Assembly: GCA_958418815.1 (NCBI GenBank)
Contig: CATZGB010000021.1
Coordinates: 1-47,933 of the forward strand
DNA: 47,933 nucleotides
Origin: an uncultured Bacteroidales bacterium
GTDB taxonomy: Bacteria > Bacteroidota > Bacteroidia > Bacteroidales > Muribaculaceae
Reading direction: 5' to 3'
This document shows, piece after piece, positions 24,648-32,948 of this stretch (the stretch's first letter is position 1; each line of letters opens with the position of its first letter). Under the pieces are notes generated by a model. The model ran no database searches. It was not told the origin of the DNA and saw only the letters and a program-made list of their open reading frames with translations. The translations under genes and the position numbers were made by a program.

Positions 24648-25484
24648 TTACAGCAACGCGGCCAATGATTGATAAAACTCCTTGCCGGGGGTCTCGTCGA
24701 TGTCAAGGGCAAGACGCTCCACGAGGTATTCCTGCAAGGCCTTTTTGTCGGGCAACATCGAAATCCTGACCAATGCCTCCATCATCTGGGGTTTTGAGCC
24801 GCCGAAAATCTCACGACGGAAGAAGAAAGCGTCGTTTATGGAGAAAGCGCGGTATAGGTCATCGGGGGTGACATGCCGACGGTATTGCTCCGGTTGCTCC
24901 GGTTGCTCCGGCATTTCCGGCTCCACAGCCTCTTCGGCCACGGCCGCATCCTGAGTCCCGGCCTGTCCGTCGCAGGCGGCATCGTCTGCCAAATTACCGG
25001 AATCATCGGAATTCTCATCACCCGACACCTCGCTCACCTCGTCATCGTCGACATCAGCGGCAGGCTCAGGTTCAAGACTCTCCTCCTCATCGATTTCGTC
25101 ACCGTCATCAACAGCCTCATCTTTGGCGGGCAGCACCTCTTCTTCCATCGGGCATGCGTCAGCCTCCTCCTCGAATTCCGCGCTTTCGGCTTCCTCTTCA
25201 GCAGGCTGGGGCTGCGTGGCTTCTTGTCGGCATGGCTCCTCCAGGGCTTCTGCCATCTCCGCCTCAGGGGTAACGCTGCCGGCCGCAGGTGGCACGGATA
25301 TTTCACCATCGCCAGACATATCGGCAGATTCGGCCCCATCGGCTGTGGCGGCCAGTTCGGCCAACGAAATTATCTTGAGTTTCAGGCCGTCGGGCAGGGT
25401 GTCACGCTCCGCATCCTTTATAAGGAGCAGTTCTTCAGCGATATCCGCCGTCAGGGCGAGCATTTGGTCTATTACAGGATTCAT
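24648..25484 (-). CDS. Hypothetical protein with long acidic linker
   Basis: 278 residues in three parts. An N-terminal helical segment (1-50, MNPVIDQMLALTADIAEEL) and a C-terminal conserved domain (about 205-278, TPDDLYRAFSINDAFFFRREIFGG) flank an Asp/Glu-rich disordered linker of about 150 residues. The linker ends in a PEQPEQPEQ repeat encoded by three exact 9-bp units. The ends look conserved and the linker variable. No family name or function recognised; a cytoplasmic scaffold or nucleic-acid mimic is possible but unsupported. Confidence 0.75.
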   Translation of the reverse strand: MNPVIDQMLALTADIAEELLLIKDAERDTLPDGLKLKIISLAELAATADGAESADMSGDGEISVPPAAGSVTPEAEMAEALEEPCRQEATQPQPAEEEAESAEFEEEADACPMEEEVLPAKDEAVDDGDEIDEEESLEPEPAADVDDDEVSEVSGDENSDDSGNLADDAACDGQAGTQDAAVAEEAVEPEMPEQPEQPEQYRRHVTPDDLYRAFSINDAFFFRREIFGGSKPQMMEALVRISMLPDKKALQEYLVERLALDIDETPGKEFYQSLAALL

Positions 25485-25506
25485 ATGTGGATGTGATCTA
25501 ATGGAG

Positions 25507-26742
25507 TCAGAATTGCTGTCGGAGGAAACGGGCTATCGCGTCACGCACCTCTGCCCTCTTGCAGAAGAAATCATTGACGAGAATCACCACGGCGTGGGTG
25601 GGATTGCCATCATTGTCGAGCTTGTATCCGGCGTAACAATGCACACCGTTCATGCTGCCGCTCTTCAGGGCGAGCCGCCCTTGAAGCGGGGTGCCTTTCA
25701 GGAGCGACTTCACTGTGCCCTCCTTACCGACAAGGGGGAAAAGCGAGACATATGAGACCGCCCCGCCCCTCCTGTGGGCCATTTTCTCAAGCAGGTCGGC
25801 CATGACGCGGGCGGTCACACGGTTGTTGCGCGAAAGCCCCGAGCCGTCATGGATGTCAGTGATGTCGAAATCCAGCCCGCGCGACGAAAGCAGCCTGCGC
25901 TCGCGGGCGATGGCAGCCGACCGAGGCTGGCCGGGTGTCAACAATCTTAACATTCCTTCGGCGAAAAGGTTGTCTGACCGGCTCATGAGATTGCCAAGAA
26001 TCTCGGCGCCGCGCGGCGAGCGATGAAACAGAATCTCGGTCATCGGCTCCCCCTCGGTGTCTACCGTCTGCCAGCAGACGGCTATCCCCTCGGCAGCCAG
26101 CCGGTTCTCGAGCGCCTCGCCGAAAGCCTCGGCAGGTTCCTCCATAGCCTTGTCGCCCACCTTGTTGTCGCGGTAATTGAGGGCATACAGCCCTGCGCCA
26201 TACTCGTATCTTACATCCGACAGCTCCCATCGGTCGCAAGGGCCGTTGTCAGGAAAGGTGGAGGCATCAACCTGGATTTCCCCCTCGATTGATTTTATCC
26301 CCATTCCTTTCACGGCCCTGACAATCTCGCCGATGAATGAGGGATTGCCTTGAAACTGCGCGCTCTCTATCGTAGGGTCGCCGGCTCCCTCTATCACGAG
26401 GTCTCCGAGCAACACTCCGTCTTCAATCTTGCCACGGGTGTAGACCCTGGTCTCGAAGCGGGCCGTGTCGAGCCCGGCCTCAATGGCGGCCGCGGCGGTC
26501 AGGCATTTCATCGTGCTGGCAGGCAACATGGCCTTGTGGGGATTCTGGCTGACGACATCGCGGCCCGTGGCGAGGTCGCGGACAATCACAGCCACCGATG
26601 AGGCCCGGTCGCGCGAGAACGGTATCACAGACTCGGCGGCCACCGGCAACACGGCGGCAAGCATAATCACGGCGGCAAGCGCACGACACAGGCATTCAAG
26701 CCTTTTCCCTCGATATGATGTGTTGTTGTCTTTTGTCTCCAT
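25507..26742 (-). CDS. dacB: D-alanyl-D-alanine carboxypeptidase/endopeptidase (PBP4-type)
   Basis: 411 residues of peptidase family S13. It trims D-Ala from peptidoglycan stem peptides or cuts crosslinks in the periplasm. A basic N-terminus and hydrophobic segment (about 21-36) export it. Active-site motifs: SxxK as PASTMK (S76, K79), SxN as SRSDN, and KSG as LALKSGSM (usually KTG). Length suits the family. It heads the run dacB, acidic protein, rsmI, lipoprotein. A promoter-like pair at 26752-26783 lies just upstream. Confidence 0.95.
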   Translation of the reverse strand: METKDNNTSYRGKRLECLCRALAAVIMLAAVLPVAAESVIPFSRDRASSVAVIVRDLATGRDVVSQNPHKAMLPASTMKCLTAAAAIEAGLDTARFETRVYTRGKIEDGVLLGDLVIEGAGDPTIESAQFQGNPSFIGEIVRAVKGMGIKSIEGEIQVDASTFPDNGPCDRWELSDVRYEYGAGLYALNYRDNKVGDKAMEEPAEAFGEALENRLAAEGIAVCWQTVDTEGEPMTEILFHRSPRGAEILGNLMSRSDNLFAEGMLRLLTPGQPRSAAIARERRLLSSRGLDFDITDIHDGSGLSRNNRVTARVMADLLEKMAHRRGGAVSYVSLFPLVGKEGTVKSLLKGTPLQGRLALKSGSMNGVHCYAGYKLDNDGNPTHAVVILVNDFFCKRAEVRDAIARFLRQQF

Positions 26743-26751
26743 TTCAGCCTA

Positions 26752-26783
26752 CGAATTTACTAAACAATCCATCTTTACACAAA
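26752..26783 (-). promoter_or_regulatory. Probable dacB promoter
   Basis: Minus strand: TAAATTCG (26752-26759, one mismatch to TAnnTTTG) and TTTG (26780-26783), 20 bp apart. Confidence 0.5.
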
Positions 26784-26954
26784 CTTTTAAGGCCAAAACA
26801 CCTTAACCAATGCCAAAATCAACGTTTTTTCGCGCGTGACCAACTTTTTCTCCTATTTTTTTCGTAACTTCGCCGATTGAATCAGCCTCTCTGCCGCAAG
26901 CTCTCTCCCACTAATTGTCAACCCCCAACACCGGCCGTCAAGGCCACCGAACGC

Positions 26955-27560
26955 ATGGCACTCAAAACCCGCGACAAACTTATCGAAGTTGCCCGTCAGC
27001 TCTTCGCCCACAAAGGGGTGGAGAACACAACCATGCTCGACATAGCCAACGCGTCGGAGAAGGGGCGCCGCACAATCTACACTTATTTCAAGAACAAGCG
27101 CGAGATACACCAGGCGGTGATCGAGCGCGAAAGCGAGCAGATTGTCAGCCGGCAGCGGCAGATTCTCGAGTCGGAGGAGTCATGCACCCGCAAGCTGCGG
27201 CAGTTCATGGAGGCCAGGTTCCAGATACTGATATGCCCCACAGGCCGCCGCGAACGACAGGACACCGTCCCGTTGCTGATGCGCCTCGATGTCACCCGCG
27301 CCGAGAAGACCCGCCGCCTGGCGGCCAGGAAGGAGATTGAGATACTGACCGAAATCCTCGAGGAGGGGAAACGCCTCGGCGAGTTCTCCGCCCCGCAGGC
27401 CGACCGGGCGCTCGCGATGATAATAACACTGATGAAAGGAGCCGATGCCCCTGGGTTGCCGCTCAACCTTGAAGACGCCAATACCGACCTCGAGCAGGCG
27501 CGGCGCGACATCATCGACTTCGTCATCGCCGGCATCGCGCCCCGCGTCACCACCTCTTGA
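26955..27560 (+). CDS. TetR/AcrR-family transcriptional regulator
   Basis: 201 residues from ATG 26955; a TTG at 26877 is in frame but the usual N-terminus begins at the ATG. The helix-turn-helix lies at about 10-50 (LFAHKGVENTTMLDIANASEKG, then RTIYTYFKNK), the typical TetR pattern. The C-terminal ligand domain is unassigned. It sits 59 bp upstream of fabG and may regulate it or itself, as TetR-type FabR-like proteins sometimes control fatty-acid genes; this is inference from position only. A TAACTTCG box (26865-26872) is a weak promoter candidate. Confidence 0.9.
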   Translation: MALKTRDKLIEVARQLFAHKGVENTTMLDIANASEKGRRTIYTYFKNKREIHQAVIERESEQIVSRQRQILESEESCTRKLRQFMEARFQILICPTGRRERQDTVPLLMRLDVTRAEKTRRLAARKEIEILTEILEEGKRLGEFSAPQADRALAMIITLMKGADAPGLPLNLEDANTDLEQARRDIIDFVIAGIAPRVTTS

Positions 27561-27619
27561 GGTTGCCACGCCAACCCACCACCGCACAACCAAACGATAA
27601 ACTTTCATATATCACCATC

Positions 27620-28366
27620 ATGAAATTACTCGAAGGAAAAACCGCGCTCATCACCGGCGCAGCCCGCGGAATCGGCAAGGAAATCGCCGTCCGCTTTGCC
27701 AAAGAAGGAGCCAACATAGCGTTCACCGACCTCGTCATCGACGAGAACGGCAAGAAGACCGAGGAGGAAATCGCCGCCCTCGGCGTGAAAGTGAAGGGTT
27801 ACGCCTCCAACGCTGCCGACTTCGCCCAGACCGAAGAGGTCGTCAAGGAGATCCACAAGGATTTCGGCTCGATTGACATCCTGGTCAACAACGCCGGCAT
27901 CACCAAGGACGGTCTCATGATGCGCATGACCGAGGCCCAGTGGGACGCTGTCATCGCCGTCAACCTCAAGAGCGCCTTCAACTTCATCCACGCCGTGCTG
28001 CCCATCATGCTCCGCCAGCGCAGCGGCTCCATCATCAACATGGCCTCTGTTGTCGGCGTTCACGGCAACGCCGGCCAGAGCAACTACGCAGCGTCAAAGG
28101 CCGGCCTCATCGCCCTGGCCAAGAGCATCGCCCAGGAGGTGGGTTCACGCGGCATCCGCGCCAACGCCATCGCCCCCGGATTCATCGAGACAGCGATGAC
28201 CGCCGCCCTCCCCGACGACGTGCGCAAGGAGTGGGCCATGAAGATACCCCTGCGTCGCGCCGGAAAGGTGGAGGACATCGCCGATGTGGCAACCTTCCTC
28301 GCCTCCGACATGTCATCTTACGTCACCGGCCAGGTAATCCAGGTTGACGGCGGTATGAACATGTGA
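27620..28366 (+). CDS. fabG: 3-oxoacyl-[acyl-carrier-protein] reductase
   Basis: 248 residues of the short-chain dehydrogenase family. It reduces 3-oxoacyl-ACP with NADPH in fatty-acid elongation. The cofactor loop TGAARGIGKEI (11-21), NNAG, the catalytic Ser in NMASVVG and YAASK are present, along with the FabG-typical end VDGGMNM. Start ATG 27620. Terminator at 28406-28447. Confidence 0.95.
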   Translation: MKLLEGKTALITGAARGIGKEIAVRFAKEGANIAFTDLVIDENGKKTEEEIAALGVKVKGYASNAADFAQTEEVVKEIHKDFGSIDILVNNAGITKDGLMMRMTEAQWDAVIAVNLKSAFNFIHAVLPIMLRQRSGSIINMASVVGVHGNAGQSNYAASKAGLIALAKSIAQEVGSRGIRANAIAPGFIETAMTAALPDDVRKEWAMKIPLRRAGKVEDIADVATFLASDMSSYVTGQVIQVDGGMNM

Positions 28367-28405
28367 TGACGCGTCACCACAGACCAACATAAACAACTAT
28401 GAATC

Positions 28406-28447
28406 AGAGAGGCATCTTTCACTGAAAGTATGCCTCTCTATTTTTTT
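28406..28447 (+). terminator. Rho-independent terminator after fabG
   Basis: The stem AGAGAGGCAT (28406-28415) / ATGCCTCTCT (28430-28439) has an inner CTTTC/GAAAG helix, followed by seven or more T. Confidence 0.92.
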
Positions 28448-28564
28448 CAAAAAAATTGCCACGGCCATGTCACCTTTCCGCCACGGGATGTGTCTTTATT
28501 ACGAGATGTCTCAGAAACAACATTAAACAACAATAACAACAACACCGCTTAACTTGATAGAATT

Positions 28565-28981
28565 ATGGAAAGTATCATAGCCGTTTTGATTCCCATCTTC
28601 ATTTGTGTCGTGCTTCCCGTCCTCATCGTATGGATTGTTTTCCGCGCTACGATGAACAACGACAACAAACGCGCCGAAGTGCTTATAAAGGCAATCGAGG
28701 CAAACAACGGCATAGATGCCGACAGGCTCGCCGACGCCCTCGGGAAACCCCGCAAGACAGCCCGCGAAATCCTCAATCTCCGCCTGCTGCGCGGATGCAT
28801 CTTCTCGCTGATCGGCCTCGGATTCTTCGCCACCTCCATATTGGCCAACATCGAGGAGTTCCACCCCGACAACATCGTCTTCCCGATGCTTATCGGAAGC
28901 ATATCTCTTGCGATCGGGGCCAGCTACCTCATCGTCTACTTCGTAACCCGCAAGCAGGTCAACGCCGCCTCAGAGAAATAA
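28565..28981 (+). CDS. DUF6249-like membrane protein
   Basis: 138 residues with three membrane helices (about 5-27, 77-98 and 102-124) and a cytoplasmic loop (28-76) rich in charged residues, ADALGKPRKTAREIL. The pattern matches the DUF6249 family found beside ECF-type sigma factors in Bacteroidetes. It is the first gene of a trio with the sigma factor (2-bp gap) and a third membrane protein. It could be a regulator of the sigma factor, but no anti-sigma motif is visible. Confidence 0.75.
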   Translation: MESIIAVLIPIFICVVLPVLIVWIVFRATMNNDNKRAEVLIKAIEANNGIDADRLADALGKPRKTAREILNLRLLRGCIFSLIGLGFFATSILANIEEFHPDNIVFPMLIGSISLAIGASYLIVYFVTRKQVNAASEK

Positions 28982-28983
28982 CG

Positions 28984-29466
28984 ATGGACCGCGAGCAATT
29001 CATATCCCACGTGAAGGGTTCACAGAAAGCGCTCAGGCGCTTTCTTGTGGCCCTTTGCTGCGGTGACGCCGCGCTCGCCGACGACATCGCCCAGGAGACC
29101 CTGATAAAAGCCTACCTCTCGTGTGACGGATTCAAAAATCCCGACAAGTTCAACGCCTGGATATACCGCATAGCCTACAACACATTCCTGAACCACAGGC
29201 GGTCTCAGCAGTTCACAACCGGCTACGAGGAGGCCACCGCCATTTCAGGAAGCGACAGCGCAGACGCCTCATTCAGATACCAGGCTCTGTACGCGGCCCT
29301 CAACCGGCTACCCGGAAAGGAGCGCACCTCTGTCTTGCTCCATTACATGGAGGGCTACTCCATCAAGGAGATAGCCGTCATCACCGAGTCTTCAGAGGAC
29401 GCGGTAAAGCAACACCTCTCGCGGGGGCGCACACATCTGCGCGGCCTGCTGGTCTCACCCAACTAA
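28984..29466 (+). CDS. ECF-type RNA polymerase sigma factor
   Basis: 160 residues. The sigma-70 region 2 spans about 15-80 (ALADDIAQETLIKAYLS, FNAWIYRIAYNTFLNH) and region 4 about 105-155 (LPGKERTSVLLHYMEGYSIKEIA, EDAVKQHLSRGRTHLR), separated by a short linker: the ECF layout. ATG 28984 lies two bases after the previous stop; a longer upstream frame only shadows that gene. The signal that frees it is unknown, and its targets may include its own operon. Confidence 0.93.
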   Translation: MDREQFISHVKGSQKALRRFLVALCCGDAALADDIAQETLIKAYLSCDGFKNPDKFNAWIYRIAYNTFLNHRRSQQFTTGYEEATAISGSDSADASFRYQALYAALNRLPGKERTSVLLHYMEGYSIKEIAVITESSEDAVKQHLSRGRTHLRGLLVSPN

Positions 29467-29480
29467 CAACTGTCTCAATC

Positions 29481-29873
29481 ATGGAAGAGGACAAGCTCAA
29501 AGATATTTTCAAGGATTTCAATCCCGACCTGTCGTCAGACAGCGATTTCATGTCGCGGCTCGAAAGGAGCATGGAGGCTGTCGAGATTGTCAAACGCCAG
29601 AATGCCGAAACCCACCGCCGCAGCAAACGCGCTATCGTGTGGGCCGCCCTTGCGGGATTCGTGGCGGGAATCGTGATGACCATACTGCAGCCATACATAT
29701 GCAGGTGGCTGGGAGGACTCGATTTCACAATCTCGATACCGTCAGTAACCACCGTCGCCATCTCCCCCGGGCTTATCGGATGGGTTGCGACCGCCGCCAT
29801 ATCGGTGTTCATTGCCTACAACACCTACGAAATCGCATCCTCGCAGCTCTCCACCCGGCAGCAACCTGCCTGA
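29481..29873 (+). CDS. Small membrane protein, possible anti-sigma factor
   Basis: 130 residues. The N-terminal 50 residues are soluble and acidic-to-basic (MEEDKLKDIFKDFNPDLSS). Two or three membrane helices follow (about 52-70 and 90-115). It sits 14 bp after the sigma gene, the usual place of an anti-sigma factor, and a soluble N-terminus with membrane C-terminus fits that role. No zinc-binding HxxxCxxC or other known anti-sigma motif is present, so the function is only inferred from position. Confidence 0.65.
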   Translation: MEEDKLKDIFKDFNPDLSSDSDFMSRLERSMEAVEIVKRQNAETHRRSKRAIVWAALAGFVAGIVMTILQPYICRWLGGLDFTISIPSVTTVAISPGLIGWVATAAISVFIAYNTYEIASSQLSTRQQPA

Positions 29874-29892
29874 CAGCACCCGCTGACATACA

Positions 29893-29947
29893 AATCGCTT
29901 CGCGATGCCTGACCGGATGAGATTCCGGCTGACACCGCGAAGCGATT
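29893..29947. terminator. Bidirectional terminator
   Basis: The 12-bp arms AATCGCTTCGCG (29893-29904) and CGCGAAGCGATT (29936-29947), with an inner CCGG stem, lie between convergent genes ending at 29873 and 29994. Confidence 0.75.
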
Positions 29948-29993
29948 ATTGTTTGCCTGAAAGGGCCGCAATACTCACGGCCTCATAGCAATG

Positions 29994-30470
29994 TCAGAAG
30001 AAGGGGAAGAATGAGTTGGAGGCCACAAACTTGCGGTCAAACTCCTCGTTGGTCATATTCCAGAACGCGAGTATGCCCTGGATGACAGGCAGGATCGCCC
30101 AGGCTCCGCATGTGATGCACACCAGGAGGATTGTCAGGATTCCGGCTCCCACCTTGTTGATGTAGAAATAATGAAGTCCGATAGAGCCGAGCATCAGCGC
30201 GAAAATCGCATACACGCCGCGACACTTCCCTTCCGGCCCGCAGTTGAACGCGTTGTTGGATGTGGTCTCGACATAGGGGCGCATCGGCTGCTGATAGCCC
30301 TGATGGTAACCTTGCTGCTGGTAACCCTGCTGATAGCCTTGTTGCTGATAGCCCTGCTGGTAACCCTGCTGCTGGTAACCTTGGTTGTATGACTGCTGCT
30401 GGCCGTAGCCCTGTTGCTGGTAGCCCTGGCCGGGTTGCTGGCCAGGCTGGTAAGATTGGTTGGGATTCAT
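29994..30470 (-). CDS. TM2-domain protein with Q/G/Y repeats
   Basis: 158 residues from ATG 30470. Residues 1-63 are repeats of the pattern QQGYQQGY, low-complexity and likely disordered. A conserved CGPEGKCRGVYAIFALM segment opens the TM2 domain with two membrane helices (about 83-105 and 110-130; FYINKVGAGILTILL, AWAILPVIQGILAFW). TM2 proteins are widespread small membrane proteins of unclear role. A good promoter precedes it; the bidirectional hairpin at 29893-29947 ends it. Confidence 0.85.
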   Translation of the reverse strand: MNPNQSYQPGQQPGQGYQQQGYGQQQSYNQGYQQQGYQQGYQQQGYQQGYQQQGYHQGYQQPMRPYVETTSNNAFNCGPEGKCRGVYAIFALMLGSIGLHYFYINKVGAGILTILLVCITCGAWAILPVIQGILAFWNMTNEEFDRKFVASNSFFPFF

Positions 30471-30501
30471 ATTAAAAGTTGCTCTTTTTACTCTTTGACT
30501 G

Positions 30502-30533
30502 CAAAAATAGACTTTTGGTTGCAATCCGCCAAA
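30502..30533 (-). promoter_or_regulatory. Promoter of the TM2-domain gene
   Basis: Minus strand: -7 box TATTTTTG (30502-30509) and TTTG (30530-30533), 20 bp apart. Confidence 0.75.
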
Positions 30534-30542
30534 AAAATAGCA

Positions 30543-30573
30543 ACAAAAAAAAGACATCCTTGCGGATGTCTTT
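30543..30573 (-). terminator. Terminator of the tRNA-His transcript
   Basis: A 10-bp stem AAAGACATCC/GGATGTCTTT (30550-30559 with 30564-30573) is followed on the minus strand by a run of about eight T. Confidence 0.85.
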
Positions 30574-30605
30574 CGTTTTCGCTGACCGGTTAAGGCAGCC
30601 TTTCT

Positions 30606-30681
<76 letters not shown>

Positions 30682-30732
30682 ATTTTTCATCTTCCGGAAC
30701 CCCGGCGAAGCGGTTTGTTCCTTAAGACGGTG

Positions 30733-30769
30733 CAAAGGTACAACAATTTTTTGATTCCGCAAGCGTTTG
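30733..30769 (-). promoter_or_regulatory. Promoter of tRNA-His
   Basis: Minus strand: -7 box TACCTTTG (30733-30740), TTG (30760-30762) at 19 bp, and the same upstream block as the tRNA-Ser promoter (30753-30769, GATTCCGCAAGCGTTTG on the plus strand). Confidence 0.8.
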
Positions 30770-30834
30770 GGCCATATTTTTTATCTCCCTCCGTAAATTT
30801 CCAAAGGTTTGGGGCAATCCGCAAGAATCTGATG

Positions 30835-31950
30835 TCACTCCTCAGTGATATTCCCGACATTCGAGCTGCGGAACAATGAGCGGGCGGCCCCTGCGAAATC
30901 CCGTGCCCGGCCGCGCCATGCCTCCGGAACGGAGTCGACAGGCATCACCATATAGTTATCCCTCACGAACCCATACCTCTTCCCCACCGGCGCGGTGGTG
31001 GATGACGGCTCCGGCTTGAACGCCCCGTCGACCGGGGGCACCGTGAACACAAGCCTGTATGCGGCATCCTTGACATATGCGTTTCCCACGCTGTCGCGGG
31101 CTATGGTGACGCGCGTCACAAGGCCGCCGCGCGTGTCGCGGGTCATCATGTTTGAGATGAAATTGCCATGGGAATAAGCCAGGAACATGGGTTTGCCGGT
31201 CTTGGCGTTGTCGCGCAGCTCCATAGGCTGCACCACATGGGGATGGCCTCCCATTATTATGTCGACCCCCTCATTCTCCAGGAAACGCGCCCATTGCTTC
31301 TCAGACCTCACCGGGGTCAGGGTGTACTCCTCACCCCAGTGCATCGCCGCCACGATTATCTCCGCCCCGGCATTGCGGGTCTTCGCTATGTCGGCGCGTA
31401 TCGTCTCCGCGTCTATGTAATCCACCACAGCGTCTCCGCTCACGGTAAAGCCGTTGGTGCCATAGGTGTAATTCACAAACCCCACCTTGAAACCATTGAT
31501 GTCGGCAATGAAAGGGATGCGGCTGTCGCGCTGCGCGGCATCGGCGTATGTGCCGATATGGGCCAGGCCGAGCGAGTCGAGCAGGGCCACAGTTTGTTTA
31601 AGCCCCCTCTCCCGACGATCGAGGGTATGGTTGTTGGCCGTCAGGAACAGGTCGAAGCCTGCCCCCGCGAGCGCCTCGACATAACTCGCCGGGGCGTTGA
31701 ACTGCGGGTAACCCGAATATGCTCCACCGGCCACCGGGGTCTCGAGATTCACCACAGCGTAGTCGGCATCACTGACATAAGGGGCAATCGCCGAGAAGCA
31801 ATCCGAATAGTCATACCCCCTGTCGCCACGCTTGGCCGCCTCAAGCTGGCCGGTGTGCATCATCGCGTCACCGGCAAACACTATGTCTATTTCCCCGGCA
31901 GAGGCCAGGGAGAGGACAAACGCGGCGGCAGCGGCCAGCAGACTTTCCAT
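30835..31950 (-). CDS. CapA-family metallophosphoesterase-like protein
   Basis: 371 residues from ATG 31950; a GTG three bases upstream is also possible. A signal-like N-terminus (1-19) is followed by a PGA_cap/CapA domain: FAGDAMMH, VVNLETP, TANNHTLD, MHWGEEY and GGHPHVVQ supply the metal-site residues of the calcineurin-like fold. CapA relatives are named after poly-gamma-glutamate capsule synthesis, but isolated copies like this one lack CapB/CapC and are uncharacterised. It follows folD beyond a strong hairpin (31988-32023). Confidence 0.9.
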   Translation of the reverse strand: MESLLAAAAAFVLSLASAGEIDIVFAGDAMMHTGQLEAAKRGDRGYDYSDCFSAIAPYVSDADYAVVNLETPVAGGAYSGYPQFNAPASYVEALAGAGFDLFLTANNHTLDRRERGLKQTVALLDSLGLAHIGTYADAAQRDSRIPFIADINGFKVGFVNYTYGTNGFTVSGDAVVDYIDAETIRADIAKTRNAGAEIIVAAMHWGEEYTLTPVRSEKQWARFLENEGVDIIMGGHPHVVQPMELRDNAKTGKPMFLAYSHGNFISNMMTRDTRGGLVTRVTIARDSVGNAYVKDAAYRLVFTVPPVDGAFKPEPSSTTAPVGKRYGFVRDNYMVMPVDSVPEAWRGRARDFAGAARSLFRSSNVGNITEE

Positions 31951-31987
31951 CACGGTCTTGTTTAAGGATTAGGCATCCCCCTTAACT

Positions 31988-32023
31988 ATACCGGAGAGCC
32001 GCGATGACACGGCTCTCCGGTAT
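31988..32023. terminator. Strong hairpin after folD
   Basis: The 14-bp perfect arms ATACCGGAGAGCCG (31988-32001) and CGGCTCTCCGGTAT (32010-32023) are separated by 8 nt. There is no T-tract on the minus strand, so it may be a partial terminator or a processing and stability structure between folD and the CapA gene. Confidence 0.65.
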
Positions 32024-32039
32024 GGTCAAAGAGGTATGT

Positions 32040-32921
32040 TTATTGGTATATTGCTTTCTTTCCGGCCAGGAGGGTGTTGCGCATCAGCGACACGATGGTC
32101 ATCGGGCCGACACCGCCGGGAACCGGTGTGATATAGCCGCATTTGGGCGCAACCTCGTCAAACTCCACATCGCCGCGCAGGCGGAAGCCGCTCTTGCGGG
32201 TCGCGTCGGGGACACGTGTGGTGCCCACGTCGATGACCGTCGCGCCCTCCTTCACCATGTCGGCGGTGACGAATCCGGGCACACCCATCGCAGCTATTAT
32301 GATGTCGGCGTTGCGGCAGATTTCTTTCAGATCGCGGGTGGCGCGGTGACACACCGTCACGGTGGCGTCGCCGGGATAGCCTTTCTGCATCATCAGCGTG
32401 GCCACAGGCTTGCCTACGATGTTGCTGCGCCCGAGGACAACGCAATTGGCCCCTTTGGTGGGGATTTCGTAACGCTCGAGCAGGGTCATGATTCCGGCCG
32501 GGGTCGCGCTGTGGAAACAAGGCAAACCGATTGACTGGCGGCCCACATTGATGGGGTGGAAACCGTCGACATCCTTCCGGTAGTCGATGGCCTCGATCAC
32601 CTTCTGCTCGGAGATATGCCCGGGCAGGGGAAGCTGCACGATGAAGCCGTCGACATCCTCGTCGCGGTTGAGCTTGTCCACGGCCTCAAGCAATGTCGCC
32701 TCGTCGATGTCATCCTCAAAGCGGATGAGGGTCGACTTGAAGCCACATTCCTCGCAGGCTTTCACCTTGGAGGCGACGTAAGTCTCACTGCCGCCGTCAT
32801 GGCCGACAAGTATGGCGGCCAGATGGGGGCGTTTCTCTCCGCGGGCCACCATCTCGGCAACCTCGGCGGCTATCTCGGCCTTGATCTTGGCGGCCGTCTC
32901 TTTTCCGTCGATCTTAATCAT
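32040..32921 (-). CDS. folD: Bifunctional methylene-THF dehydrogenase/cyclohydrolase
   Basis: 293 residues. FolD interconverts 5,10-methylene-, methenyl- and 10-formyl-tetrahydrofolate, supplying one-carbon units. The signature SETYVASKVKACEECG carries the catalytic lysine (K52), QLPLPGH and GRSNIVGKP (the cofactor loop) are present, and PVPGGVGPMT is near the C-terminus. It follows ffh by 27 bp. Confidence 0.97.
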   Translation of the reverse strand: MIKIDGKETAAKIKAEIAAEVAEMVARGEKRPHLAAILVGHDGGSETYVASKVKACEECGFKSTLIRFEDDIDEATLLEAVDKLNRDEDVDGFIVQLPLPGHISEQKVIEAIDYRKDVDGFHPINVGRQSIGLPCFHSATPAGIMTLLERYEIPTKGANCVVLGRSNIVGKPVATLMMQKGYPGDATVTVCHRATRDLKEICRNADIIIAAMGVPGFVTADMVKEGATVIDVGTTRVPDATRKSGFRLRGDVEFDEVAPKCGYITPVPGGVGPMTIVSLMRNTLLAGKKAIYQ

Positions 32922-32948
32922 GGGGGGTATCAGTATGGGAAGGGTGGA

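Noticed and set aside
28401..28427. Eight-codon frame MNQRGIFH after fabG
   Set aside because: It lies inside the terminator hairpin and has no ribosome-binding context.
30290..30430. CRISPR-like repeat array
   Set aside because: The repetition is in-frame Q/G/Y codons of the TM2 gene with no unique spacers.
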